A DNA stretch of 64,000 bases from positions 124,001 to 188,000 of the forward strand of contig JACQFE010000045.1 in assembly GCA_016200265.1 (NCBI GenBank), in the 5' to 3' direction. Within the stretch, counting starts at the first letter, position 1, and each line of letters starts with the position of its first letter. The notes under the pieces were generated by a model. It did no database searches. It was not told where the DNA came from and worked only from the letters and a program-made list of their open reading frames with translations. The DNA is from Planctomycetota bacterium (GTDB taxonomy: Bacteria > Planctomycetota > Phycisphaerae > UBA1845). Below, piece by piece: positions 50,476 through 60,000 of this stretch. The position numbers and the translations under genes are program-made.

Positions 50476-50695
50476 TATTTTCCCCGCGCGACCACCCCTT
50501 CCGCCACCCTCCACGAAATCGCACTCCTCTATCCTAATGATACGTTCGCCACGATATCCGGGTGCGGATTCCGCCTGTGACTTCCTCAAACAAAAATGCC
50601 AGGAGTATAGTAGAAATGGCGATGAATTTGACTTCACCGGTCCTTTTTCTAAGCTGTAGCATTCAAGGTCGGGTTCGACTAGGAGCTAGGTGCCG

Positions 50696-51055
50696 ATGCC
50701 GCAAGAACAGCAACACTTGACTATACGTCTTTCCGGTGAGGTTCATTTGGTCCAGTTCGCGGACCGAAAGATCCTCGACGAGCTTGCGATTTCGGAAATG
50801 GGCGAAGAACTGACGAAGCTCGTGAATGCCAATGAGCATATTAAGTTGCTCCTGAGCTTCAAGAACGTCGAACATCTTTCGAGTGCGGCCCTCGGCATCC
50901 TGATCACGTTGAATCGCCTCGTTGGCGAAAAAAGCGGTCAGCTTCGCCTCGCGGAGATTTCCCCACAGATCTTCGAGGTCTTCAAGATCACGCGACTCAA
51001 CAAGTTATTCAACATCCATTCCACGACGCAGGAGGCTTTGTCGAGTTTCGACTAA
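50696..51055 (+). CDS. STAS-domain anti-sigma factor antagonist
   Basis: Start ATG 50696 (MPQEQQHLTIRLSGEVHLVQFADRKILDE). The STAS fold is visible: an initial beta strand, NANEHIKLLLSFKNVEHLSSAALGILITLNRLVGE with the conserved Ser in SSAAL (the likely phosphorylation site), and IFEVFKITRLNKLFNI at the end. Such proteins bind an anti-sigma kinase when not phosphorylated. It lies 57 bases before an RsbW-like kinase gene, and the two should act as a partner-switching pair. The controlled sigma factor is not adjacent. Confidence 0.88.
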   Translation: MPQEQQHLTIRLSGEVHLVQFADRKILDELAISEMGEELTKLVNANEHIKLLLSFKNVEHLSSAALGILITLNRLVGEKSGQLRLAEISPQIFEVFKITRLNKLFNIHSTTQEALSSFD

Positions 51056-51112
51056 GATTGAAGGCGAAGGCCTGCACCGCTTGGATGCGGCATCGGCCTT
51101 CCTCGCACGCGC

Positions 51113-51844
51113 ATGAACGAGGTCAATCCTGACAACGAAGCCACCTTCCACACGTGCGTCATCCAAACCGACTTTCGCGAGACGAAAATCCCCAAGGACG
51201 CCATTTTCGCTGAGCTGATTCGAAATGCGTACAACGAGGACTCGATCTTCGCCATCAAGCTCGCGCTTGAAGAAGCCCTTGCCAACGCCGTCAAGCACGG
51301 CAACCAGAACAACGCCGATAAGCGAGTGACCGTTCGCTATGAGGTCACGCCGGAAAAAGTGACGGTCATTGTCCGCGACGAAGGTCCCGGCTTTATCCCC
51401 GAAAAAGTCCCCGACTGCACCTGCGCGGACCGGCTCTCAGTGCCAAGCGGGCGCGGCATCATGCTCATGCGGGCGTACATGGATGAAGTGTACTACCGCG
51501 ATCAAGGCCGGGAAGTGTATTTCACGAAGCGACGCTCATCGCCGCGAATGAACATGCCACCCGCCGCCGAACCAACCATCCGCCGCACAATCCACTTTTC
51601 CGGTCGAGTGCAGGGTGTCGGCTTTCGCTTTTCAGCGAATAGTCTGGCAAGACGCTTCGACGTCACCGGCTATGTTCGCAACCTTCCCGACGGCCGCGTC
51701 GAAATTGTCGCTGAAGGCGGAAAGGATGAAATCGATCAATTCCAGGAAGCGGTGGCGGAAGCCATGAAGGTCCATATCCAACATGCCACGCTGAGCGACG
51801 CGCCACCCACCGGGGAATTTCGGACATTTGATATCGCACACTGA
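51113..51844 (+). CDS. RsbW-like anti-sigma kinase fused to acylphosphatase
   Basis: Residues about 1-140 are a GHKL ATPase of the RsbW/SpoIIAB type: N box [18 protein letters not shown]1 box RDEGPGF, G2 box [16 protein letters not shown]. Residues about 155-243 are a complete acylphosphatase: [19 protein letters not shown] (phosphate loop with the catalytic Arg) and [18 protein letters not shown] (with the Asn). The frame is continuous through a short linker ([19 protein letters not shown]). Normally these are separate proteins. An internal ATG at 51548 could give free acylphosphatase, but no ribosome-binding site precedes it. It follows the STAS gene in the same direction. Confidence 0.87.
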   Translation: MNEVNPDNEATFHTCVIQTDFRETKIPKDAIFAELIRNAYNEDSIFAIKLALEEALANAVKHGNQNNADKRVTVRYEVTPEKVTVIVRDEGPGFIPEKVPDCTCADRLSVPSGRGIMLMRAYMDEVYYRDQGREVYFTKRRSSPRMNMPPAAEPTIRRTIHFSGRVQGVGFRFSANSLARRFDVTGYVRNLPDGRVEIVAEGGKDEIDQFQEAVAEAMKVHIQHATLSDAPPTGEFRTFDIAH

Positions 51845-52207
51845 ATTGCGCCGCGCCCTTGAATTATAGCTTTGTATTGAAGTATGATGCCGCTCGTCCC
51901 AAATTGATTACCATGAATTTCAGGTACGAAATTCAAAAACTTGATTGACCTCGCCGATGCGGCCGCACTGGCCAAGCGAATGCAAGGTCCAAATCACTGG
52001 TCGAGTGTCACAGGATGGCACTTAATCGATCTGGACCACGATCTCGATGTCGATCTGCGCGACGTGGCGGCGTTCCAGGACGCCATTTCAAATCAGTAAT
52101 GAATCGATTAATCCAGCCAATCGCGCCATAGTTGAAACAATCCCGAATTTCCTCGATAATTCCACCAAATGGACCATTGATCTCGCACAATGAAAGGACG
52201 GTTTCCG
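51845..52207. other. Gap with an orphan dockerin-like fragment
   Basis: The only coding-like signal is the fragment at 51917-52099. The remainder (51845-51916 and 52100-52207) has no coding pattern; the latter should hold the promoter and ribosome-binding site of the next gene. Confidence 0.5.
51917..52099 (+). pseudogene. Headless dockerin-like C-terminal fragment (gene remnant)
   Basis: The frame lacks any ATG and opens after a TGA at 51914. It encodes NLIDLADAAALAKRMQG..., WHLIDLDHDLDVDLRDVAAF, and ends SNQ plus a TAA. Over 53 aligned residues, 43 are identical to the last part of the RCC1 protein of this window (my count), including the terminal SNQ. So it is the tail of a second gene of that type, whose upstream part has been lost. 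Confidence 0.7.
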
Positions 52208-52891
52208 ATGAAAGCAAGAAAACTCTGGACCGCAGGAATTGCATTCGTTTCGATCTGCACACTGGCGGTAGTTGCGTTCGCTCAGCACGATAAGCCCGCG
52301 GCAAAGGCGGACGCCGGCGGGAAGCGCAGCGGCGATCCCTATTATCTGGCGACGTGTCCGATCTCCGGCGGCAAGCTCGGAAGCATGGGCGATCCGGTCG
52401 TGAAAGTCTACGACGGCCGTGAAGTTCGTTTTTGTTGCGGGGATTGTCCTGGCAAGTTTGAGAAAGACATGGCGGGCAGCATGGCCAAGCTCGACCAGAA
52501 GATCATGGACGAACAGCGTCCGATCTATCCCATGAAGACATCCGTCGTCAGCGGGAAGGATCTTCCCGAAAAGCCGGTCGAATTCGTGTATGGAAACCGT
52601 CTCGTCCGAGTTGCCGACGCTGCCGAAAAGGAAGCCTTCATGAAGGACACCAAGTCTTTCATGGACAAGCTCGATAAGGCCGCCATCGCCGAGCAAGGAA
52701 AGAAATATCCGCTTGATACCTGCGTGGTCAGCGGTGAGAAGTTCAGCGGCGAGATGGGCGAGCCGAAGGAAGTCGTATTGGCCGGTCGATTAATCAAACT
52801 CTGTTGCAATCAGTGCAAGAAGGACCTCGAAAAATCACCGGCGACGTTTCTTGCGAAAGTCGATGCGGCTCAAAAGGGCGGCAAGCCTTGA
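52208..52891 (+). CDS. Secreted TRASH/YHS-like metal-binding protein
   Basis: Start ATG 52208 (MKARKLWTAGIAFVSICTLAVVAFA, cleavage near AFA/QHD). The protein repeats a unit of about 85-95 residues: one with ATCPISGGKLGSMGDPVV and FCCGDCPGKFEKDMAGSMAKLD, one intermediate with TSVVSGKDLPEKPVEFV and no Cys, and one with TCVVSGEKFSGEMGEPKEVV and LCCNQCKKDLEKSP. The Cys pairs (CC..C and C...CC.QC) resemble TRASH/YHS zinc- or copper-binding modules. 227 residues. Next gene downstream has a related module, so a copper or heavy-metal handling role is inferred, not shown. Confidence 0.75.
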   Translation: MKARKLWTAGIAFVSICTLAVVAFAQHDKPAAKADAGGKRSGDPYYLATCPISGGKLGSMGDPVVKVYDGREVRFCCGDCPGKFEKDMAGSMAKLDQKIMDEQRPIYPMKTSVVSGKDLPEKPVEFVYGNRLVRVADAAEKEAFMKDTKSFMDKLDKAAIAEQGKKYPLDTCVVSGEKFSGEMGEPKEVVLAGRLIKLCCNQCKKDLEKSPATFLAKVDAAQKGGKP

Positions 52892-52982
52892 GGACGTCGT
52901 TTTAGTCATTCAATGCGGACGAAGCGGGTCAGGAGATGCTTCGCTTCGTTCAGTATGACGATGACACGATGGTAGGGCTTGA

Positions 52983-53804
52983 ATGAACACCTGCATTGTA
53001 GTTCTGTTGGCGGGCAGGTTGGCTTTCGCGCAAGCTGACACGGTCAAAAATGGTGAAGTCGCCGCGCTGCTTTCCGAGGCTTCCGACGGCGCGGCGCTTC
53101 TTTGCCCGGTAATGCCGGATCAGGAGATCGATCCGGCCGTCTACTCTGATTGGAACGGGCGGCGCGTCTATTTTTGTTGCCGGAAGTGCAAGAAAAAATT
53201 CGACGCCAATCCCGGGCGATACACCGTGGAGTTGGCCAAGTATCAGCCGGCGGCAATGGAAAAAAGTCGTGGGGGACGCCCGGACGACCCTCTTGCCGAT
53301 CCGGCAAAAGCGGACAGTTTGGCGAAAGGGAGCCCGATTCGAGCGGTTTTGCCGAATGCGTCGGTCTCAAATCGAGAGTCATCGTTAGTCAACTGGCTGG
53401 GCCGAATTCACCCGGTTACTTTGCACTTGCCGATTGGATTGTTGTTCGGCGCCGCGCTGGCGGAGCTTCTTTTTGCATGGCGGAAGAATTCATTTCATGA
53501 TCACTCGGCGCGCTATTGTCTTTGGCTTGCGGTTTTGACTGGTATCCCCACAGGAGTCTTTGGATGGTTTCTTGGCGGACTGCGCTTAAGTGATACAGAT
53601 GTGCTCATGCGATGGCACCGATGGCTGGGAACGGCCGCGGTCATCGGACTCGTCGCTTCGCTTTGGGCAGCCGAAACAGTTAGAATCCGCCGTCGCGGAC
53701 AATCCGGCTACCGCGTGCTTTTGCTAATCACAATTCTTATTGTCTCCGCAGCCGGCTATTTCGGCGGCGCCATGGTCTGGGGAGTTGACCATCTGGCATG
53801 GTAA
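52983..53804 (+). CDS. YHS-like module plus DUF2231 membrane domain protein
   Basis: The start codon ATG 52983 begins a short signal or membrane stretch (MNTCIVVLLAGRLAFA). Residues about 40-75 carry CPVMPDQEIDPAVYSDWNGRRVYFCCRKCKKKF, a YHS-like metal site as in the upstream gene. Residues about 130-270 are four hydrophobic segments with a conserved His at HPVTLHLPIGLLFGAAL, matching DUF2231 proteins, membrane proteins that often bind haem. 273 residues. The tail contains a second His cluster (VLMRWHRWLGTAA). Possibly a redox membrane component; partners are outside this window. A GGTGCATC hairpin follows the stop. Confidence 0.78.
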   Translation: MNTCIVVLLAGRLAFAQADTVKNGEVAALLSEASDGAALLCPVMPDQEIDPAVYSDWNGRRVYFCCRKCKKKFDANPGRYTVELAKYQPAAMEKSRGGRPDDPLADPAKADSLAKGSPIRAVLPNASVSNRESSLVNWLGRIHPVTLHLPIGLLFGAALAELLFAWRKNSFHDHSARYCLWLAVLTGIPTGVFGWFLGGLRLSDTDVLMRWHRWLGTAAVIGLVASLWAAETVRIRRRGQSGYRVLLLITILIVSAAGYFGGAMVWGVDHLAW

Positions 53805-53846
53805 TCCATTCCCTGTAGCTTTGATCACCGACATTAAGCCAAGTAG

Positions 53847-53874
53847 GGTGCATCGTCGTTTGATGCACCTTTTT
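53847..53874 (+). terminator. Terminator-like hairpin of the GGTGCATC repeat family
   Basis: GGTGCATC (53847-53854) and GATGCACC (53862-53869) form an 8-bp stem with a 7-base loop, followed by TTTTT. It is 43 bases after the DUF2231 stop. The same palindrome without a T-run is at 34209-34226. Confidence 0.65.
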
Positions 53875-54330
53875 GCATGTACCCTGAGCACTTGAACCGC
53901 ACTTCAGACCCATTCCACGTGCGCTCGATGAATTGGCGAATTTCATCGATCATCAACGACGTTCTCTCTGCGTGCGAATAGACGTCTTTTTCAAAATGAA
54001 CCCGCGCCCGTCTGCGAAATCTACCGGTTCCGCCGCCGTATCTTTTTCCGTTGCCTCTTGCCTCCCCCCTCTTCGGCCTTGCCATTCGCAATTCACGCTA
54101 TGCCCCACGGACTGTGTTCGGCCTATGTGATCAACGCTTCGTTGCCTATTTGCCTGTTGCCTTTCGCGAGTGACACACCATGACACTCGCGAAAAAATAC
54201 TTTCCCAAACGAACCCATTTGAAAGTCTCACTGACACGCCCGGCCAACCCCGCTCGACGAAAATCAAGAATTCATCGAACGCCTCGGACGTTATTGAACT
54301 GCGATGCGACCCTGTTGCCTGTTGCCTATC

Positions 54331-54350
54331 AATCTGCGTCATCTGCGGTT
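54331..54350. repeat. CCGCAGAT-type dispersed repeat, copy 2
   Basis: Reverse complement of 31802-31821 over 20 bases, the only other exact copy noticed in this window. Confidence 0.75.
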
Positions 54351-54399
54351 ATTCTTTTCCGCACCGTCAAAGTCACGACTCGGAAAGCCCCGAATCCCC

Positions 54400-54747
54400 T
54401 CACGTTTTCGAAGAATCGCTTGGTTCGTCGCTGAGAATTCGCTGCACGGCCGTCTTCATGAACGTCATCTTCGTATTCGTGGATTCATCGACCTTCAAGA
54501 CGACCTCCGTGTCCTTGACCGCGATGATCGTGCCGATGATGCCGCCGATGGTCAGCACCCGATCGTTTTTCGCGAGACGAGTATACATGTTATCGCGCTC
54601 CTTCTTTTCACGATTCTTCTGGCTTCGCGCGGTCATGAACATGAGCACGATCATGGCGAAAAGGAACGCGATCGGAATGTAACTCATGGGGCTTGGAGTC
54701 GGCGGAGTTGCCTGGGCCAAACAAACACTGGTATTCAATACGATCAT
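54400..54747 (-). CDS. yajC: Preprotein translocase subunit YajC
   Basis: Accessory subunit of the Sec translocon (SecDF-YajC). The protein has a single membrane helix (MSYIPIAFLFAMIVLMFMTARSQ) followed by KNREKKERDNMYTRLAKNDRVLTIGGIIGTIIAVKDTEVVLKVDESTNTKMTFMKTAVQRIL, the standard YajC layout. The N-terminal 20 residues are an extension. 115 residues. It lies downstream of tgt on the same strand, as in many bacteria (tgt-yajC-secD-secF), with 56 bases between. SecD is not next to it in this window. Confidence 0.94.
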   Translation of the reverse strand: MIVLNTSVCLAQATPPTPSPMSYIPIAFLFAMIVLMFMTARSQKNREKKERDNMYTRLAKNDRVLTIGGIIGTIIAVKDTEVVLKVDESTNTKMTFMKTAVQRILSDEPSDSSKT

Positions 54748-54803
54748 TGATTCTCCTCGTTACGCTCGCACATGGGTACGGCGAAGATTTTCTTCGCCAC
54801 GAT

Positions 54804-55946
54804 TCAATCGGAACAACCGGATTCGACGCCCGGCTCGGACGTCTGCATGGTCGCACCGGCTATCGGAAACTGAGCCTCGATTGTCCCAAGATTTCCGTCC
54901 ACAATCAATTCCCGGATACGCGCCATGAATCGCTGAAAAAAACGAATGTTGTGAATTGACGTAAGTGTCGCGGCTAGCATTTCCTCGGCATTGAACAGAT
55001 GCCGGATGTATCCCCTGCTGAATGACGCACATGCTTCGCAGTCGCAGCCTGATTCCAGAGGATTCGAGTCATTTCGATGTCGCTCATTTCGCATCTTGAG
55101 CGGTCCCTGGGCCGTGAATGCGTAACTATTCCGTCCGTTCCGGGTGGGCAGCACGCAATCAAACATGTCCACTCCGCATCGCACGGCGGCCAGAATGTCC
55201 CGAGGCATCCCCACACCCATCAGATATCGCGGCCGGTCCGCGGGAAGCGATCCGATGATGCGAGGCAGCACGCTCATCATCTCTTCATGGCTCTCGCCGA
55301 CGGACAGCCCCCCTATCGCATAGCCATCGAATCCCATGTCGACGAGCGATTCCGCGCATTCTTTTCGCAACGTCGCGTCCAGACCACCCTGCACAATCGC
55401 AAAAAGCGACTGCTCCTTGCGATGATGTGCGTCCTTGCATTTTTCGGCCCAAAGCAGCGTGCGACGAACGGCCTCGTGAAGCGCATCCGGCGGCGATGGC
55501 AGCGGCGGGCATTCGTCCAACACCATGATGATGTCCGCGCCAAGGAGGTTTTGCACGTGAATCGCATCAGCGGGCGTCAGGCGAATCGATGCCCCGTCGA
55601 TGTGCGAACGAAATTCAACCCCCTCATCCGTGATTTGTGTCAGTCCCGTCAGCGAGAAAATCTGGTAGCCGCCGCTGTCCGTGAGAATCGGGCCATTCCA
55701 TCCCATGAAGCGGTGCAACCCGCCCAACTCGTTGACAATTTCAGCCCCCGGCCGAAGTTGAAGGTGATACGTGTTGGCGAGAATCATTTGAGCGCCGCAG
55801 CCGCGCAACTGTGTCGGCGTGACGCCCTTGACCGATCCCGCCGTCCCCACGGGCATGAACACGGGGGTTTGCACTTCACCGTGCGGCGTGGTCAGAATGC
55901 CTCTACGTGCCGAACCGCAGGTAGACGTCACGCGAAAAGAAATCAT
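54804..55946 (-). CDS. tgt: Queuine tRNA-ribosyltransferase
   Basis: Exchanges guanine-34 of GUN-anticodon tRNAs for preQ1. All family blocks are visible: ILANTYHLQLRPGAEIV, ILTDSGGYQIFSLTG (catalytic Asp near residue 90), DIIMVLDECPPLPS, QSLFAIVQGGLDATLRKECAESL, GYAIGGLSVGESHEEM, RPRYLMGVGMPRDILAAV, MFDCVLPTRNGRNSYAFT, and the zinc site CDCEACASFSRGYIRHLF. Length 380 residues, start ATG 55946, which overlaps the stop of the upstream gene by four bases. Followed by yajC. The organism therefore should make or import preQ1. Confidence 0.95.
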   Translation of the reverse strand: MISFRVTSTCGSARRGILTTPHGEVQTPVFMPVGTAGSVKGVTPTQLRGCGAQMILANTYHLQLRPGAEIVNELGGLHRFMGWNGPILTDSGGYQIFSLTGLTQITDEGVEFRSHIDGASIRLTPADAIHVQNLLGADIIMVLDECPPLPSPPDALHEAVRRTLLWAEKCKDAHHRKEQSLFAIVQGGLDATLRKECAESLVDMGFDGYAIGGLSVGESHEEMMSVLPRIIGSLPADRPRYLMGVGMPRDILAAVRCGVDMFDCVLPTRNGRNSYAFTAQGPLKMRNERHRNDSNPLESGCDCEACASFSRGYIRHLFNAEEMLAATLTSIHNIRFFQRFMARIRELIVDGNLGTIEAQFPIAGATMQTSEPGVESGCSD

Positions 55947-56680
55947 GCGTTCTGACTTCGCGGTGCAATGCGGCGCTGCTCCCCGCTTCGTTTCGCGGAA
56001 TTTCCGCTTGCCGAATTCTTCCTGGCTGTTGATCCCAAATCACTTTCCAGAATCGCACAATCGCAGAAGGCATGGTGGCGGATGAAAACTAACTTCGCGT
56101 CGCGGATTCCAGCGGCGTCGAATTTGAGGCTCGAAAGCACCTTGGTTGCGAAACGAAAATCGCTCTGGCATTGCCTCTGTGGCGAGGCCCCCAGTTCTTC
56201 GGCAAGTGTTGCAAAAAAAACGCAACTCGAAAGGTCAGCGACGATCTGCCCCTCTCGTGCCGCAACATCATCGCTGCGCGGCATTTTGAGAAGTTCATCA
56301 ATCGATTCGCCTGGGGCAAGCTCAAGCCAGATGAAGCCGGCCATTCGCTCAGCTTTGAATCCTTCGGAAATCACGGTCATCAAGCGGTGGAATCGCTCCT
56401 CGGGCAAAAGCCCCTTGAATCCGGACCATGTGAATGTCGCGGCCGGGCGATTCCAGCGTGTTGAGGATGAAATTGAGACAGTGATTCCCTCGAAGAGGGG
56501 CGCGAGCATCGCCCGCAACTCCACCTCAATCGCCGTCAATTTGGAATTCCGCGCGGTGTCGGTCGAGCTTGAAAGAACGCGCCGAGGAGCAGCGTTTTTC
56601 GTCTGCTCCTTATTTGGATCCGCCGACGCGTCGCCGCTCGACCGACTGGTCTTCGACTTTCGCACCAGCGCAATGTCCAC
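55943..56680 (-). CDS. Hypothetical protein, coupled upstream of tgt
   Basis: 245 residues with a basic, low-complexity N-terminus (about 45 residues), a more ordered middle (LTAIEVELRAMLAPLFEGITVSIS, then FTWSGFKGLLPEERFHRLMTVISEGF, MAGFIWLELAPGESIDELL) and a basic Ser/Arg-rich tail. I do not recognise the family; the middle part has a mixed alpha/beta pattern and a Cys cluster (VFFATLAEELGASPQRQC, HHAFCDCAI). The four-base overlap with the tgt start implies translational coupling, so a role in tRNA or RNA metabolism is possible but not shown. Confidence 0.7.
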   Translation of the reverse strand: MDIALVRKSKTSRSSGDASADPNKEQTKNAAPRRVLSSSTDTARNSKLTAIEVELRAMLAPLFEGITVSISSSTRWNRPAATFTWSGFKGLLPEERFHRLMTVISEGFKAERMAGFIWLELAPGESIDELLKMPRSDDVAAREGQIVADLSSCVFFATLAEELGASPQRQCQSDFRFATKVLSSLKFDAAGIRDAKLVFIRHHAFCDCAILESDLGSTARKNSASGNSAKRSGEQRRIAPRSQNA

Positions 56681-56743
56681 GCCGTCACACGAATGTCAAG
56701 CGCTTGACGGTCATAACCCTTACGTTAGGCTAGTTTGTAACCA

Positions 56744-56816
<73 letters not shown>

Positions 56817-57034
56817 TTTTCCTTTTGCGTCGTCAGTATCGTATGTGGCGTTGTCAATATCGCGATTCGCCGACAGACGGATTGCATCCATCCCCCTACG
56901 ATGAATTCATTGATTAACAAAGGGTGACGAATTGCGCGGACCTTCGTCCATGAAACAACTCGCGATCGCGATGAAACGCGAAGTGAGTGAGTAGTTGATT
57001 AGAATTTCACTGGCGCGGCGGCACACTCCAAGTC

Positions 57035-60000
57035 TTACGGGCACGCGGCCGGCCCAGGGTATGGATAGGCAAGATTCTTGAACCCATCCACAATGTTCGC
57101 CACATCGGCAATATCGACCCGCTCATTGGGAATTGCCGGGTTCACGTCGGCGCGGGCCACGATGATCGCCGTCGGGACGGACTTGAACTTGTCCACGGCC
57201 GCCGCAATGTCGGTGACGTTCGGCTGCGTCAGCGGCGCGGGTGACGGGGCCTGGAAAGGCGCAAGAACGTCGCCCCACCGCGACGTGCTGATCCGCAGCG
57301 TCGACGAAACCCCCGTGCAAGTGTTCTCGTTTCCAAGGCAGGTCGAAGAGAACTGCCGCACGTCATAGGTGGAACTGGGCACCACTTCGACGCCGCTGAT
57401 GTGGAGGGTCTGGCCCCCCAGCACCGCCACCCAGTCGACATAATTCGGCGAGCACTGCAGCCTTGCACATTTGAACGCAGTCAACGGGGTTTCCGTTTCC
57501 TGACAATCGCTCACCGGGCCGACCCATCGAATCGAGCCCTCGAACGCCGAGAAATTCGGCGGCGGATATTGCGGCAGGTTCGGTGGATTCGGATGCATCA
57601 GGCTGACCAACGTGACCTGCAGCGCGGTGTCGCTCCCGGCCGCCGTCGCTGAACTTGTAATCTGGAACGAAAAGTAGCGAGTCTTATCCACGCCCGTGGG
57701 ATCGGCCAGCGGCGTCGTCGGGAAGTTGCACACAAGCTGAACGAAAACGCAGTTGCCTTGTCCATCACACTGATCCTGCGTGCAGGAGTCGCCATCTCGA
57801 TCACAGGGAGATGTGTTGTTGACAAACTGGCACCCTGAGGCGGGATTGCACGAATCATCCGTACACGCGTTGCCGTCATTGCAACTGATCGTGGTTCCCG
57901 AGCACGATCCGCCGCCACATGTATCGTTGGCGGTACAGGCATTGCCGTCATTGCAGAGATTGCTGTTGTTCACGTGGCGGCAGCCCTGGCTCATGTCGCA
58001 CGAGTCATCAGTGCAGGGATTGTTGTCATTGCAATTGGGAGATGCGCCGCCCACGCACGATCCGCCCGAGCAGGTGTCGTTCGTCGTGCAGGCGTTGCCG
58101 TCATCGCAGGGATTCGAATTGGGTGTGTACACGCATCGTCCGGATTGGCACGTGTCCGTCGTACATACATTCCCATCATTGCACTCGGAATCCTGCGTGC
58201 ATTCCGTGCAATTCGGAATCGGCGTTCCCATGCAGACACCGCCCGAGCATACATCCCCCGACGTGCAGACGTGTCCGTCGTTGCATGAATTGGTATTGTC
58301 CACATGCGTGCAACCGGAGCCCGGAGTGCACGAGTCGTCGGTGCAGACGTTTCCATCGTCGCAATTCGGCGCGGGCCCGCCGGCGCACGATCCGCCGGCA
58401 CAGGTGTCATTGGTCGTGCAGGCGTTGCCGTCGTCGCAGGCCGATGCGTTGTTCGCATGATGGCAGCCGCTGGCGGGGATGCATGAATCATCGGTGCAGA
58501 CGTTGTGATCGTTGCAATCGGGCGGCGGTCCGCCGACGCAGCCGCCGTTCATGCACGTGTCATAGGTCGTGCAGGCGTCGCCGTCATCACACGGGCTGGA
58601 GTTGTTGACATAGACACAACCGCCGGCCGGATTGCACGAATCATCCGTGCACACGTTGCCGTCGTTGCAAACCACCGCCGCTCCGCCCACGCACACCCCG
58701 CCCGAACAGGTGTCATTGGCCGTGCAGGAATTGCCGTCATCGCAGGGATCGGTGTTGTCGGTAAAGATGCAAAATCCTGCCTGGCAGGTGTCCGTGGTGC
58801 AGGCATTGAGGTCATCACAATCGCCGTCCTGGGTACATTCCGTGCAGTCGGAGACCGGCGTTCCGCTGCAAAAGCCGCCGCCGCAGACGTCGTCGTCAGT
58901 GCACAGGTGATGGTCGTCGCAAACGTTCGTGTTATTGGGGTGCTGGCAGCCCGTGGAGTGGTCGCAGGAATCATCCGTACACACGTTTCCGTCGTTGCAG
59001 TCAATCGGTATTCCGCTGCAACTGCCACCCGAGCACACATCGCCGATCGTGCATGCGTCACCGTCGTCGCAGGGCACATGATTGTTCGTGTGCATGCAAC
59101 CCGTCAAAGGATCGCAGTTGTCCGTCGTGCAGACATTTCCGTCGTCGCAACTTATGCTCGTGCCATTGCAGGTGCCACCCGCACAGATGTCATTGCTTGT
59201 GCAGGCATTGCCGTCGTCGCAGGGGTTTGAATTGCTTGTGTGAACGCAGTTGCCGGTTTGGCAAGTGTCCGTCGTGCAATCATTGCCATCACCGCAATTG
59301 ATTGGGATGCCGGTGCAAATTCCCCCCACGCACACGTCGGACACGGTACAGAGGTCACCATCATCGCAGAAACCTGCATGATTCTCATGACCGCACACGC
59401 CGTTCGAGCAAGTATCCATCGTGCAGCTATTGCCGTCATTGCAATTCGGAATGGTGAGGATTCCCGACGCCGACACGGTGGATTGTCCATCCGGGTTCGT
59501 CACCGTAACCGTTCGTGCGCCGGGCGCCGCTCCTGCATCGACAGTGATATTCAGTGTCACATGCGTAGGATCAGTAAACGTGACGCTGTTGACCGCCACA
59601 CCAGTACCGCCAACCGAGGCGGATATATGGTTGGAATAGCCGTTGCCCGGATCGTAGAAACCGGAACCGGAGCTCGATGTGCCCGTCAATACCAGGTCCA
59701 ACATGCTGCCCTGGCATACTGTCGAAGGGCTGATGCCGGACGGCGTCGCCGGCGGCGGGGCCAGGAGCTGCACGACCCGTACGGCCCACGAATTCGTGGC
59801 GTTCGCATATTCCTGAAACGTCCACATGGTCATGTTGTCATTGGGATCGACATGCGTAAACGAAAAGTCACCCCAGCGGTTGGAGCCGTTGCCGACGAGC
59901 GTATAGCTACCCAAACCAGCCTGCACGATCGTCGGCGATTGGGTCGTTCCGAGCGGGTCGCTCGACAAACGACCGGCCGCAGCGACGCCCGCCCAATCGT

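Larger units (their letters stand above)
53805..54399. other. Intergenic region with stem-loops and dispersed repeats, no gene seen
   Basis: Contains a GGTGCATC hairpin at 53847-53869 followed by TTTTT (53870-53874), a likely terminator for the preceding gene; an inverted repeat TTTCGCGAGTG/CACTCGCGAAA (54162-54172 and 54184-54194); and AATCTGCGTCATCTGCGGTT at 54331-54350, a dispersed repeat. The words TTGCCTGTTGCC also recur around 54150 and 54313. Plus-strand open frames here have no protein pattern. Confidence 0.6.

Noticed and set aside
54170..54682. Plus-strand open frame of 170 residues over the yajC gene
   Set aside because: It overlaps the well-supported yajC on the opposite strand and starts inside repeat-rich intergenic DNA.
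57780..59230. Long plus-strand open frames over the Cys-rich repeats
   Set aside because: They are reverse-strand shadows of the regular Cys-codon repeat; their translations are low-complexity His/Ser or Ala/Val runs without any domain.
57780..59490. Regularly spaced repeats resembling a CRISPR array
   Set aside because: The period follows the 24-residue protein unit (about 70-75 bases), copies are diverged and in frame, and there are no identical direct repeats with unique spacers.
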